A DNA stretch of 60,377 nucleotides from Bog-793 sp050014835 (GTDB lineage: Bacteria; Actinomycetota; Acidimicrobiia; Acidimicrobiales; Bog-793), in NCBI GenBank assembly GCA_050014835.1, contig JBEKCO010000005.1, positions 1-60,377 of the forward strand, read 5' to 3'. Shown in pieces: positions 25,403 to 33,696 of the stretch; within the stretch, counting starts at the first letter, position 1; every line of letters begins with the position of its first letter. A program made the translations under genes and the position numbers. The notes under the pieces are model-generated. The model did not search any database and was not told where the DNA came from. It saw nothing but the letters and a program-made list of their open reading frames with translations.

Positions 25403-26437
25403 ATGCGTGTCGGGATCTTCGGGGCGACGGGGCAGGTCGGCGGTGTCATGCGGCGCCTCGTCGAAGAGCGGGACTTCCCCGTCGACGAGATGCGCTACTT
25501 CGCGTCGCACCGTTCCGCCGGGTCGAAGCTTCCCTGGCGCGGGGCGCAGGTCCTCGTCGAGGACGCCGACGGGGCGGACTTCACCGGGCTCGAGATCGCG
25601 CTCTTCTCCTGTGGCAAGGCGACCTCGCTCTGGCTCGCCCCGCGGGTCGCGGCCGCCGGGGCGGTCGTCATCGACAACTCTTCGGCCTGGCGCATGGACC
25701 CCGAGGTGCCGCTCGTCGTTTCCGAGGTGAACCCCGAGGCGCTCGCGTCGATCCCGAAGGGGATCGTCGCCAATCCGAACTGCACGACGATGGTCGCGAT
25801 GCCCGTCCTCAAGCCGCTCGACGCCGCGGCGGGGCTGCGGCGTGTCGTCGCGGCGACCTACCAGGCCGTGTCGGGCGCGGGGCTCGCCGGCGTCGCCGAG
25901 CTCGACGCGCAGGTCCGTGCCGGCGCCGGCCGGGCAAGCGCGCTCACCTTCGACGGAGCCGCGGTCGACCTCCCCGCGCCGTCGAAGTTCGTCGCACCGG
26001 TCGCGTTCAACGTCGTGCCCCTGGCGGGCGCGCTCGTCGAGGACGGGACCGGTGAGACCGACGAGGAGCAGAAGTTCCGCGACGAGAGCCGCAAGATCCT
26101 CGGCCTCGCCGAACTGGGCGTCGTCTGCTCGTGTGTGCGGGTCCCGGTGTTCACGGGGCATTCGCTCGCCCTCGCGCTGGAATTCGCGCGACCGCTCTCC
26201 CCGGAGACTGCCCGGCAGATCCTTGCGGCGTCCCCCGGCGTCGTCCTCGCCGACGTGCCGACGCCGCTCAAGGTTGCGGGGGCCGATCCGGTGCTCGTCG
26301 GGCGGATCAGGCGCGACCCGACGGTGGCGAACGGGCTCGCGCTGTTCGTCTCCGGCGACAATCTGCGCAAGGGTGCCGCCCTCAACGCCGTCGAGATCGC
26401 CGAGATCCTCGCCGCGCGGCGCTCGACAGCTCAGTAG
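25403..26437 (+). CDS. asd: Aspartate-semialdehyde dehydrogenase
   Basis: Reduces aspartyl phosphate to aspartate semialdehyde with NADPH, the second step of the lysC pathway. It has 344 residues. GATGQVG at 7-13 binds NADP. The nucleophile is Cys127 in VANPNCTTMVAM, followed by the acid-binding VVAATYQAVSGAG. RVPVFTGHSLALALEF near the end is the conserved substrate segment with the active-site His. The C-terminus overlaps the proS stop by seven bases, convergently. Its own -10 lies between it and lysC. The family and reaction are clear. Confidence 0.96.
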   Translation: MRVGIFGATGQVGGVMRRLVEERDFPVDEMRYFASHRSAGSKLPWRGAQVLVEDADGADFTGLEIALFSCGKATSLWLAPRVAAAGAVVIDNSSAWRMDPEVPLVVSEVNPEALASIPKGIVANPNCTTMVAMPVLKPLDAAAGLRRVVAATYQAVSGAGLAGVAELDAQVRAGAGRASALTFDGAAVDLPAPSKFVAPVAFNVVPLAGALVEDGTGETDEEQKFRDESRKILGLAELGVVCSCVRVPVFTGHSLALALEFARPLSPETARQILAASPGVVLADVPTPLKVAGADPVLVGRIRRDPTVANGLALFVSGDNLRKGAALNAVEIAEILAARRSTAQ

Positions 26438-27873
26438 GCGCGGCCGAAGACGAGCCGGCGTCCGTAGCCCGAGGCCCCGCCGCAGACGACGCACGGGCCC
26501 GACTCGTCCGGCCCGTCGGCGGGCACACAGCGCGGCGTCGCGCCGGTCCGCTCCTGGACTTTCTTCTCGCAGGCCGGATCCTCGCAGATGAAGGCGTAGG
26601 CGAAACCGGTCGCGACCGCCTCGACGAGCTGGTCGAGCGTGTCGACGCGGACAGAACGCGAATCGCGGAACTTCCTCGCCTGCTCGAAGAGGACGCGCTG
26701 GAACCCGTCGAGGCGGGCCGGCATCGTCGGTGCGGCCGCGGCCGCGGCAACCGGCGTCTTCACCCCGGTCAGTCGGTCGACGACGACGACGGTACCGGCG
26801 GCGAGATCACGCGGACCGAGCTCGATCCGGACCGGCACGCCGCGCAGCTCCCATTCGTTGAACTTGAAACCGGCCGACACGTGGGCGCGGGAGTCGACCG
26901 TGACCCGGACCCCTTTGTCCGTGAGCTCGGCCGCGAGCGCGTCGGCGGCCGCGGACACGGGGCCGAGCTCGGCCTCCTTGCCGATCGGCACGATGACGAC
27001 CTGGTACGGCGCGATCTTCGGCGGCAGCACGAGGCCCCGGTCGTCCCCGTGGGTCATGATCACGCCGCCGACCATGCGGGTGCTCATCCCCCACGAGGAC
27101 GTGTGGCAGAACGTGCGCACGCCGTCGATCCCCGTGTAGTCGATGCCGAAGGCCCGGGCGAAGTTCGTCCCCAGGTAGTGCGAGGTCGCGGCCTGCAGGG
27201 CGCGGCCGTCGCGCATCATCGCCTCGAGCGAGACGGTCCGCACGGCCCCGGCGAAGCGCTCCGAGGGCGTCTTGTCCCCGACGAGGACCGGCATCGCCGC
27301 GAAGTCCTCGGCGAGCTCCCGGTAGAAATCCGCGGCGACCATCATCTCGGCGACGGCGTCTTGCTCGGTGGCGTGGGCCGTGTGGCCCTCCTGCCAAAGG
27401 AACTCGGTCGTGCGCAGGAACAGCCGCGGCCGCAGCTCCCAGCGCACGACGTTCGCCCACTGGTTGATCTTCACCGGCAGGTCGCGGTAGGAGTCGATCC
27501 ACCGGGCGTACATCTCGCCGACGATGGTCTCCGAGGTCGGCCGCACGACGAGCGGCTCCTCGAGCTCCTCGCCGCCGGCGTGGGTGACGATCGCCAGCTC
27601 GGGCGAGAACCCCTCGACGTGCTCGGCCTCACGGCGGAGGTGGCTCTCCGGGATGAAGAGAGGGAAGTAGGCGTTCTCGTGCCCGCTCGCCTTGATCAGC
27701 CGGTCGAGCTCGCCCGAGAGGAGCTCCCAGATCCGGTAGCCGTAGGGGCGGATGACCATCGTGCCGCGCACCGGGCCGTGATCGGCGAGCTCGGCGCGCA
27801 CGACGAGCTCGTTGTACCAGGCCGAGAAGTCCTCGCTCTGCGGGGTGATCCCGCGTCCGTCCGTCTTCGCCAT
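26431..27873 (-). CDS. proS: Prolyl-tRNA synthetase, archaeal/eukaryotic (type 3) form
   Basis: Charges tRNA-Pro. The 480-residue length, the absence of the bacterial editing insertion and the C-terminal zinc-type domain identify the ProS type 3 class shared with archaea and eukaryotes. Motif 2 is in RWELRPRLFLRTTEFLWQEGHTAH, motif 3 in SWGMSTRMVGGVIMTHGDDRG. The C-terminal cysteines CEDPACEKK and CVVCGG complete the zinc site. Longer readings to 28014 are not family-like; the ATG at 27873 gives MAKTDGRGITPQSEDFSAWYNELV, the expected N-terminus. A TACGTT at 27922-27927 could be its -10, leaving a leader of about 42 bases. A CRP-like palindrome lies further upstream. Confidence 0.95.
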   Translation of the reverse strand: MAKTDGRGITPQSEDFSAWYNELVVRAELADHGPVRGTMVIRPYGYRIWELLSGELDRLIKASGHENAYFPLFIPESHLRREAEHVEGFSPELAIVTHAGGEELEEPLVVRPTSETIVGEMYARWIDSYRDLPVKINQWANVVRWELRPRLFLRTTEFLWQEGHTAHATEQDAVAEMMVAADFYRELAEDFAAMPVLVGDKTPSERFAGAVRTVSLEAMMRDGRALQAATSHYLGTNFARAFGIDYTGIDGVRTFCHTSSWGMSTRMVGGVIMTHGDDRGLVLPPKIAPYQVVIVPIGKEAELGPVSAAADALAAELTDKGVRVTVDSRAHVSAGFKFNEWELRGVPVRIELGPRDLAAGTVVVVDRLTGVKTPVAAAAAAPTMPARLDGFQRVLFEQARKFRDSRSVRVDTLDQLVEAVATGFAYAFICEDPACEKKVQERTGATPRCVPADGPDESGPCVVCGGASGYGRRLVFGRAY

Positions 27874-27999
27874 CGCCTGCCGGGTCCCTTTTCCGTGGCG
27901 CAAACGTTGCGCTGGGTGGCGAACGTAGCGGATCGTCGGCCCGACCCGCGGCCACGCCACGGCACGCGGTCCCCTGCGGGGCCGTCCGATCTCACGAAA

Positions 28000-28015
28000 T
28001 GTGATTTTCTTCACA
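28000..28015. promoter_or_regulatory. CRP/FNR-type operator
   Basis: TGTGATTTTCTTCACA is TGTGA-N6-TCACA, the exact CRP-family consensus that GlxR and mycobacterial Crp also use. It lies about 127 bases from proS and 205 bases from the CHAP gene start. Which one it serves is not shown. Confidence 0.65.
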
Positions 28016-28096
28016 CGCGCCGTGACGACGGGGCCGACACCGCGACGCCGTGCGCAGGGTCGGTGTCATCGTCACGGCATTGTCATGTCGTTTCCC

Positions 28097-28126
28097 TTGC
28101 GACACTTCGGGTCGGCTTCGTACAGT
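28097..28126 (+). promoter_or_regulatory. Sigma-70-like promoter of the CHAP gene
   Basis: TTGCGA and TACAGT are separated by 18 bases. The transcript would begin near 28133 and leave a leader of about 87 bases before the ATG. Confidence 0.55.
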
Positions 28127-28219
28127 CGCCGGGACATCAATCCGGGTCCTACCCGTGGCTTTTTGCGCCTTCCATTCGGGCGGTAGGTCGCGGTAATTCG
28201 CGAATCGACTGGAGAGCGG

Positions 28220-29077
28220 ATGCGTAAGAGACCGCTTGGCTTGTTGCTCGGGGGGATGGGGGCGGTACTCGTCGCGGCCGGGATGACGGTCGCCGGAGCG
28301 TTCGCCGTGACGCCGGCCGGCGGGGCGGCGGTTCCCGGAACGACGCCTTCGTGGTGCAACCAGTACGGGGCGTCGGTCGTCGGATGGACCGGGACGACGC
28401 CGAACCTCCCGATCTGCGGTCCCGGACCTGACAACGGGGGCACGTGGGCGCTGGTCGACCTGCCCGGCCCGTACGGCGCGGACCGCGGCTATTACAACGC
28501 GACGCCCGGGTTCCAGTGCGTCGAGCTCGCCGACCGCTTCCTCGCCATCGTCGACGGGCTGGCGCCGGTTCACGGCAACGGCCAGGCAATCGTCGCCAAC
28601 TACCACGCCGCGTATTCCAACACGAGTCTTTACGTGAACGGTTCGCCGCAGGCCGTCGGGCATCCGCCGGTCGCGGGCGACGTCATCAGCTTCTCGGACG
28701 CGCCGGACTTCGACGCCTGGTCGGCGGGTCACGTCGCCGTCGTCACGGCGAGCTCGGTCAACCCCGTGACCGGGAACGGGACGGTGACGATCGCCCAGGA
28801 GAACGTCGGCTCGGGCTTCTGGAACTACACGCTCGACCTCGTCAACTGGCGGGTCGAGGACCCGACCACGGCGCCCGACGCCGAGTGGGGGTTCCCGTAC
28901 GCCGAGTGGCTCCAGGTGACGCCGTACCGTGCCGCGTTCAGCGCCCCGCCCGTGGGGCTCGTCGCGAAGTCCGCGCAATCGGTGCTCTCGCCGGTGGCGG
29001 CGAACGTCACGGCGCTCGGTCTCGGCCAGCGCCACGATCTCGCCCGCCGGTCGGCCGGTTCGCGGCGCCTCAACTAG
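28220..29077 (+). CDS. Secreted CHAP-domain cell-wall hydrolase or amidase
   Basis: A 285-residue exported protein. The N-terminus has basic residues then a hydrophobic stretch (LGLLLGGMGAVLVAAG), a signal peptide with a likely cleavage near AFAVTPAGGAA. The CHAP (papain-like) catalytic set is Cys100 in GFQCVELADRF, His171 in SAGHVAVVT and Glu194-Asn195 in AQENVG. Such enzymes cut peptidoglycan cross-links or act as amidases outside the cell. A Ser/Ala/Arg tail follows the domain. The ATG at 28220 follows GGAGAG closely. The upstream CRP-like site would tie it to cAMP or redox signals. The precise bond cleaved is unknown. Confidence 0.85.
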   Translation: MRKRPLGLLLGGMGAVLVAAGMTVAGAFAVTPAGGAAVPGTTPSWCNQYGASVVGWTGTTPNLPICGPGPDNGGTWALVDLPGPYGADRGYYNATPGFQCVELADRFLAIVDGLAPVHGNGQAIVANYHAAYSNTSLYVNGSPQAVGHPPVAGDVISFSDAPDFDAWSAGHVAVVTASSVNPVTGNGTVTIAQENVGSGFWNYTLDLVNWRVEDPTTAPDAEWGFPYAEWLQVTPYRAAFSAPPVGLVAKSAQSVLSPVAANVTALGLGQRHDLARRSAGSRRLN

Positions 29078-29084
29078 AGGCCGC

Positions 29085-29993
29085 TCAGTCCCGTCCCGCG
29101 AGGATCCGTTCGAGGAGCGCGGCCTGATAGGCGCGCTCGGCGGTGGCGGCCCCGGGGCCCCCGGCGTCAGCTGCCGACTCCCGGGCGCGGGCCGCGGCGT
29201 CGCGCGCCGCTGCCCAGGCGGGTTGATAGGGGGAATGGTGCTCGGCCCCGAGGGTGATCGGGCCCCACGGTGTCGGGATGAGGGCGCGCGGCGTGCTCGG
29301 CGCTTCGGCCTGATGCTCGTCGAGTGGCTCCTCCCGGGTGCGCGCGTAGCGCGGCATCGCGAGATGGCGCAGCGCCTCCAGGGCGGCGAGCACCGCCTCG
29401 GAGCACGCCGCGAGCGTCGTCCAGGCGGGGTCGTCGAGCGCGTCGAGGTCGTCCCCGAGGTCACGGCTCATCCGCGCGAGCGAGGCGTCGCCGACCTCGG
29501 AGCCGAGCCGGCGCAGCCGGCGCAGCGCGGCGAACCGGGCGAGCATTCCGAGCCGCTCCTCGCCGTCCGGGTTCGTATGGTCGAGGATGACCCTCGCCTC
29601 GGCGACCACGTCGCCGAGCGTCGAGCCGTCCGGGAGCGCCGTTGCCGCCGCGGCGCCGAGTGCGTGAGCGGCGCAATCGAGGGCGAAGTGAGCTGCGCCG
29701 TCGACTCCCCAGGCAGTCTCGGCCGTGAGCCGCGCCGATCGCGCCGTGACGGTCTCGGACCGGTCGTCGGCCCTTTCGGCCGCTTTGGCGGCAAAGATCC
29801 GTTCGTCGAGCGCCTCGAGGAGCGCCACCGGCCGGCGCAGGACGAGCTCGCCGCCGGCAGGGGCGCGCACGACGTCGCCGGGCGTGATCACGGCGGCGCC
29901 GACCCGGGGAAGGGTCCAGGCGATCTCACCGGTCGCCGTCGTCTCGACACCTTCGGCGTTCGTCGCGACGTAGAGGTTCTCGTTCATGCCCAT
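29085..29993 (-). CDS. Conserved-looking hypothetical protein, alanine-rich and helical
   Basis: I do not recognise this 302-residue protein. It begins with a small beta-rich part (NLYVATNAEGVETTATGEIAW, then GAAVITPGDVVRAP) and turns into long alanine- and acid-rich helices from about residue 60, including RSARLTAETAWGVDGAAHFALDCAAHALG. A Pro-rich segment (IPTPWGPITLGAEHHSPYQPAW) follows at about 240. There is no signal peptide and no membrane segment. It is convergent with the CHAP gene with seven bases between stops. Two ATG starts six bases apart at 29993 and 29987 are available. Codon usage matches its neighbours, so it looks like a real gene of unknown role. Confidence 0.65.
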   Translation of the reverse strand: MGMNENLYVATNAEGVETTATGEIAWTLPRVGAAVITPGDVVRAPAGGELVLRRPVALLEALDERIFAAKAAERADDRSETVTARSARLTAETAWGVDGAAHFALDCAAHALGAAAATALPDGSTLGDVVAEARVILDHTNPDGEERLGMLARFAALRRLRRLGSEVGDASLARMSRDLGDDLDALDDPAWTTLAACSEAVLAALEALRHLAMPRYARTREEPLDEHQAEAPSTPRALIPTPWGPITLGAEHHSPYQPAWAAARDAAARARESAADAGGPGAATAERAYQAALLERILAGRD

Positions 29994-30210
29994 AGCACAC
30001 GAGCCTTTCCGGCTTCAGTCAACGGGAGTTCAAGCCTTTTGCACCAGCCACGAGCGACGGCGTAAGCCGCTCGACAGGCTGTCATGGTGGAAGCGTTGCA
30101 CGAAGTTGTCGGGTCGACCACCTGAACCCGGGGGTGCGGTGTCAGGACGGACGCGCCCGCGAGGAACGCTGCCGGTGGCCGCGCATACGGGCCCGAGCAC
30201 GAGGGGGCAA

Positions 30211-32421
30211 TCATCGGGCGATTGCCGCCTCGCCAACCGTCCCCGCTCCGAGCGCCGCGCAGTAGGTCGGATCGGGGCACGAGATCGCCGTGTAGCCCGG
30301 CGACGCCAGGCCGGCGACCGGTGCGGTCCCCAACGTCGGCAGCGGAGCTGCGCTCCATCGCCGGCCGCCGTCGAAGCTTTCGAGCACGACCGCGCCGTGC
30401 GAGTCGGAACCCGCGGCGAGACATTCTGAGGCCGCGGGGCAGACGAGCGCGTTCGCGGAGAAAGTCGCCGGCGACGCCGCGAGCCGCCAGGTCCGGCCGC
30501 CGTCGTTCGTCACGCGCAATTCCTCGACGCCGCTTCCAGTGAGCACCCCGATGCAGTGGGAGACGGCGGGACAGGCGAGCAGCTGGAGCTGGTTGACGAG
30601 GATGCCGTCCACCACGACCCCACCATGACCCGACGTGGGTGTCTCGGCGTAGACGCTCCAGCGCGAACCGTCGCTCGTTGTGAGCACGCCGGCGGGTCCG
30701 CCGCTCACACAACTCGTCGCGCCGAAACAGGTGACAGTCGTCAGGCCGCTTCCTGGGATCTCCGAGCCGGAGGCGCCGACGGGCGGCTGCGGCGGGAAGG
30801 CGGGGACCTGCTCGGCGACCCAGCGCGCACCTCCGTCGGTCGTTTTCACGATGGCGTCCTGCGACGACACGCCGGCAGCCTCGGGCGTCGCCCCGACGGC
30901 GTAACAGACGGAGGCGGTGGGGCAGCTGACCGAGTCGAAGGAGTCCGCCGGTACGTCGAGCGCATCACGACGCCAGTGGCGTCCGCCGTCGTCGCTCGAG
31001 AGCATCGCCGCGACGGAGAAGTTGGCTTGCTGTTGCAGTTTCGGCGGGGCCGTCACGTCGGCGACCGCGACGCAGTGCCGACCCGTCGGGCAGTCGATCG
31101 CGACGATCCCGTTCAGGCCTGCCGGCAAATGGCCGGCTTTCAGATGGGCGCCGCCGTCGTCGCTCGTGGCGACGGCGGCGACAACCGGGACCGGCGCGTT
31201 TTCACCTGCCGCCACGCAGTGTCGCCTCGACGCGCACGACAGTGCCGTCCAGTGCGTCCCTGGACCCAGATAGCGCGTGCTCCACCGTTGCCCGCCGACG
31301 CCGAGGGCGAGGACCGCCGAGCCGTTGCCGATGCTGCCCGCTGCGATGCAGCCGCCTGCCGACGCGCAGCTCACCGCCGAGAACGCGCCGCCGTCACCGA
31401 GCGTCACGTCCCGCCAGGTCTTGCCGCCGTCGCTGCTCTCCGAGAGCAGCCCGACTTCGGGAAGCGTTCCGGCAACGGCGGCACAGCGAAGCCCCGAGCA
31501 GCTGACCGCGCCGTAACCGCCGCCCGCGCCCTCGTCGTTCGGGTAGTGGGCGATGCGCCAGGTGCGCCCGGCGTTTGTCGTCGTGATGATCACCGGGTAA
31601 CCGGGGGACGGCGCGATCCCGACCCCGGTGCAGGTCGAAAGGCTCGAGCAGGCCAGCGCCGAGATCCCGGGCATCCCGCCGCCGCCGATCGGCTCGCGCT
31701 CCTCGGTCCAGTGCAGTCCGCCGTCGCTCGTCGCGACGATGCCGAAAGAGCCGCCGGTCGCCACACAGCGGTCGACCGCCGGGCAGGCGAGCGCGCCACG
31801 AAACCCACCGGACGGTCCGGTGAGGCGCGTCGTCCAGGTCGAGCCGCCGTCGACGCTTTCGAGTAGGAAACTGGGGGACTGCGGCGCCAGGCCGGCGGCG
31901 ATCGCGTAGCAGACCGTCGAGCTCGGACACGAGAGGCCGCCGAGGAACTCGACCGCAGATCCGCTCACCGCCGCCGTGGACCACGAGCGGCCGCCATCGG
32001 CGGAGTAGAGCGCGACACCAGGGAGGCTCTGTTGCCCACCAGGCGCGGAGCTGGGGGATTCGAGCTTCGCGAGCGCAACGCAGCGATCAGTGCTCGGGCA
32101 GGTTGCCGAAAGCACCGTGAGGCCTGCAATGCTGGCGAGTTGCGAGACAGCCCAGGTCTGTCCTCCGTCGTCGCTCATGGCGAAGGTGCCAGCGAGCCCG
32201 AAAGCGAAGCAGTGCATCGGTCCTGCGCACGCCGCCGCGCTGAACGCCGCCGGGCCGAGCACGCGTGAGCTCCAGCGAAGTGAGATCGCCCCTCCCGGTG
32301 TGGAACCACCAGATCGGGTGCTCGCGCGAGATGGACTCGTGGCGAGTACGCAGTTCCCACCTGCGACAACGACCACGACGGCCGCCATGACGAGAACCAA
32401 CCGGCGACGCACAAGCGGCAT
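30211..32421 (-). CDS. Secreted BNR-repeat propeller protein with 14 cysteine pairs
   Basis: A 736-residue exported protein. The N-terminus MPLVRRRLVLVMAAVVVVVAGGN is a signal peptide or membrane anchor; the Cys after GGN is not in a lipobox. The rest repeats a unit with a Cys-x4/5-Cys pair (for example CPSTDRC, CAGPMHC) and a BNR/Asp-box of the DGGxTW type, as in SDDGGQTW and SSDGGKTW. I count 14 Cys pairs, enough for two seven-bladed propellers with a disulfide in each blade. Ycf48-like and sialidase-like families are related by repeat only. The role is unknown; ligand binding or adhesion outside the cell is likely. The ATG at 32421 was chosen over 32544 because of the signal peptide. Confidence 0.75.
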   Translation of the reverse strand: MPLVRRRLVLVMAAVVVVVAGGNCVLATSPSRASTRSGGSTPGGAISLRWSSRVLGPAAFSAAACAGPMHCFAFGLAGTFAMSDDGGQTWAVSQLASIAGLTVLSATCPSTDRCVALAKLESPSSAPGGQQSLPGVALYSADGGRSWSTAAVSGSAVEFLGGLSCPSSTVCYAIAAGLAPQSPSFLLESVDGGSTWTTRLTGPSGGFRGALACPAVDRCVATGGSFGIVATSDGGLHWTEEREPIGGGGMPGISALACSSLSTCTGVGIAPSPGYPVIITTTNAGRTWRIAHYPNDEGAGGGYGAVSCSGLRCAAVAGTLPEVGLLSESSDGGKTWRDVTLGDGGAFSAVSCASAGGCIAAGSIGNGSAVLALGVGGQRWSTRYLGPGTHWTALSCASRRHCVAAGENAPVPVVAAVATSDDGGAHLKAGHLPAGLNGIVAIDCPTGRHCVAVADVTAPPKLQQQANFSVAAMLSSDDGGRHWRRDALDVPADSFDSVSCPTASVCYAVGATPEAAGVSSQDAIVKTTDGGARWVAEQVPAFPPQPPVGASGSEIPGSGLTTVTCFGATSCVSGGPAGVLTTSDGSRWSVYAETPTSGHGGVVVDGILVNQLQLLACPAVSHCIGVLTGSGVEELRVTNDGGRTWRLAASPATFSANALVCPAASECLAAGSDSHGAVVLESFDGGRRWSAAPLPTLGTAPVAGLASPGYTAISCPDPTYCAALGAGTVGEAAIAR

Positions 32422-32737
32422 TATCGCTCGACTTTCTATCGATGCGAGGCAGGGCGCCAGGGCCGCCTTCGCCAGTCGGAGACACATGACGCCGGCTCTC
32501 TGACGCGGACCACCACTTTCTCGACGCGCCGGATCACCCGGCAAGGACGTTCGAGCTACGGAGGAAGCGACTGCCGCCGCCAGTTTGATTCGCGCTCAAA
32601 AAAAGACGGACCCCGCCCGTGCTGCCGCGAACCGACTCGGCGAGCGATGTTTCCTGCGATCGCGCGCGTGGTGCGCACGGCCGGATTCGAAAGCGTGACG
32701 GGGTCTGGGAATACACCGCTGAAAGGACTCTTGTGAG
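32422..32737. other. Spacer between the propeller gene and tRNA-Pro
   Basis: A 316-base gap without a convincing gene. It contains a poly-T run downstream of tRNA-Pro on the minus strand, and must hold the propeller-gene promoter. I could not identify that promoter. Confidence 0.4.
32598..32622 (-). terminator. Possible terminator after tRNA-Pro
   Basis: A run of seven T on the minus strand (A7 at 32598-32604) is rare in this GC-rich DNA and follows a weak GC-rich stem (ACGG/CCGT). It lies about 115-140 bases downstream of tRNA-Pro. The stem is poor, so it is only a candidate. Confidence 0.35.
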
Positions 32738-32812
32738 TCGGGAAGGCGGGATTTGAACCCGCGGCCTCAGCGTCCCGAACGCTGCGCGCTAACCAAGCTG
32801 CGCTACTTCCCG
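32738..32812 (-). tRNA. tRNA-Pro (anticodon CGG), overlapping the CorC-like gene
   Basis: The acceptor stem CGGGAAG (32812-32806) pairs with CTTCCCG (32745-32739), and the discriminator is A at 32738. The anticodon loop TTCGGGA gives CGG for CCG codons. It has a normal D arm and a T arm (GGGTTCAAATCCC), and no encoded CCA. The first ten bases are also the last codons and the stop of the CorC-like gene on the same strand. Confidence 0.95.
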
Positions 32813-33636
32813 TCCGAAGCCCGGCTTGCGCCGTCTCCAGGGCCGATCGTAGCCGATGGTGCCTCGACGACGACCTTGGCGATGCGGCGCTTGTCCATTC
32901 GCGTGACGCGGAAGATCCACCCGCCGAGCTCGTAGGTCTCGGACTCGGCCGGGATGTGGCCTAGCGCGTCGAAGAGGAACCCCCCGAGCGTGACGTAGTC
33001 GCCCTCCGGGATCGCGAGGCCGAGTCCCGCGGCGACCTCGTCGACCGCGCAGGCGCCGTCGACGAGATAGCGGCGCGCGTCGATGCGCAGGATCGCCGGG
33101 CTCGTCGTGCGGTCGAACTCGTCGCGCAGGTCGCCGACGAGCTCGCTCACGAGGTCGTTCATCGTGATTACGCCGGCGAAGCCCCCGTACTCGTCGACGA
33201 CGACGGCGAAGCCGCGGCGACGCCGGCGCATGTCGGCGAGGATCTCGAGCGCGGAGCGCGACTCGGGGACGACGTAGGGCTCGCGCAGCCGTGCCGTCAC
33301 GTCGGCGCCTGAGAAGACCTCCGACGCACCTCTCGCCTCGCCCGCCGCGAAGGGCAGGTCGAGGTTGAAAAGATCCTTCACGAACAAGACGCCGAGGAGG
33401 TGGTCGAAGTCGTCGGTGTAGACGGGGAAGTGGCTGTGGCCCGAACGCCGGACCGCCCGGGCGACGTCGGCGAAGCTCACCGGGGTCGCCAGCCCGACGA
33501 CGTCGACCCGCGGCGTCATCACCTCCCGCGCCGTCGACTCGCGCAGGGCCTTGAGCCCACTCGTGATCTGCAGCTCCTGTTCCGACGGCGCCGTCGTGGC
33601 GGTTTCGGCGGCGCGCCGCAGGCGGAGGCGTCTCAT
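32803..33636 (-). CDS. CorC/HlyC-like protein: CBS pair plus CorC C-terminal domain
   Basis: A 277-residue cytosolic protein with two CBS domains (REVMTPRVDVVGL and LVDEYGGFAGVITMNDLVSELVGDL) and a CorC_HlyC domain (RIDARRYLVDGACAVDEVAAGL). The usual N-terminal DUF21 membrane domain is absent, so it matches CorC rather than the longer hemolysin-like proteins. CorC-type proteins assist Mg2+/Co2+ transport and bind adenosine nucleotides. The stop codon TAG is formed by bases 8-10 of the tRNA-Pro that overlaps the end. It follows the receiver gene by 60 bases on the same strand. No transporter gene is beside it. Confidence 0.85.
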   Translation of the reverse strand: MRRLRLRRAAETATTAPSEQELQITSGLKALRESTAREVMTPRVDVVGLATPVSFADVARAVRRSGHSHFPVYTDDFDHLLGVLFVKDLFNLDLPFAAGEARGASEVFSGADVTARLREPYVVPESRSALEILADMRRRRRGFAVVVDEYGGFAGVITMNDLVSELVGDLRDEFDRTTSPAILRIDARRYLVDGACAVDEVAAGLGLAIPEGDYVTLGGFLFDALGHIPAESETYELGGWIFRVTRMDKRRIAKVVVEAPSATIGPGDGASRASDGK

Positions 33637-33696
33637 CGGGGGGCCGAGCCGCGGCGGTGCGTCAAGGTCGGGGACGTGGCCACGTCCGACCCGGCT

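Larger units (their letters stand above)
27874..28219. other. Regulatory spacer between proS and the CHAP gene
   Basis: This 346-base gap has no gene. It holds the proS TACGTT element, a perfect CRP-like palindrome, and a sigma-70-like promoter for the CHAP gene. I looked for a cyclic-di-AMP (ydaO) riboswitch, which precedes similar cell-wall hydrolases in other actinobacteria, and saw no matching motif. Confidence 0.5.

Noticed and set aside
27874..28219. A cyclic-di-AMP riboswitch before the CHAP gene
   Set aside because: I looked for the conserved ydaO core sequences and found none.
26131..28227. A 698-codon plus-strand frame over asd and proS
   Set aside because: It lies antisense to proS, and its translation has no recognisable domain.
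32340..32421. A lipoprotein signal on the propeller protein
   Set aside because: The residue before the Cys is Asn (GGNC), which does not fit a lipobox.
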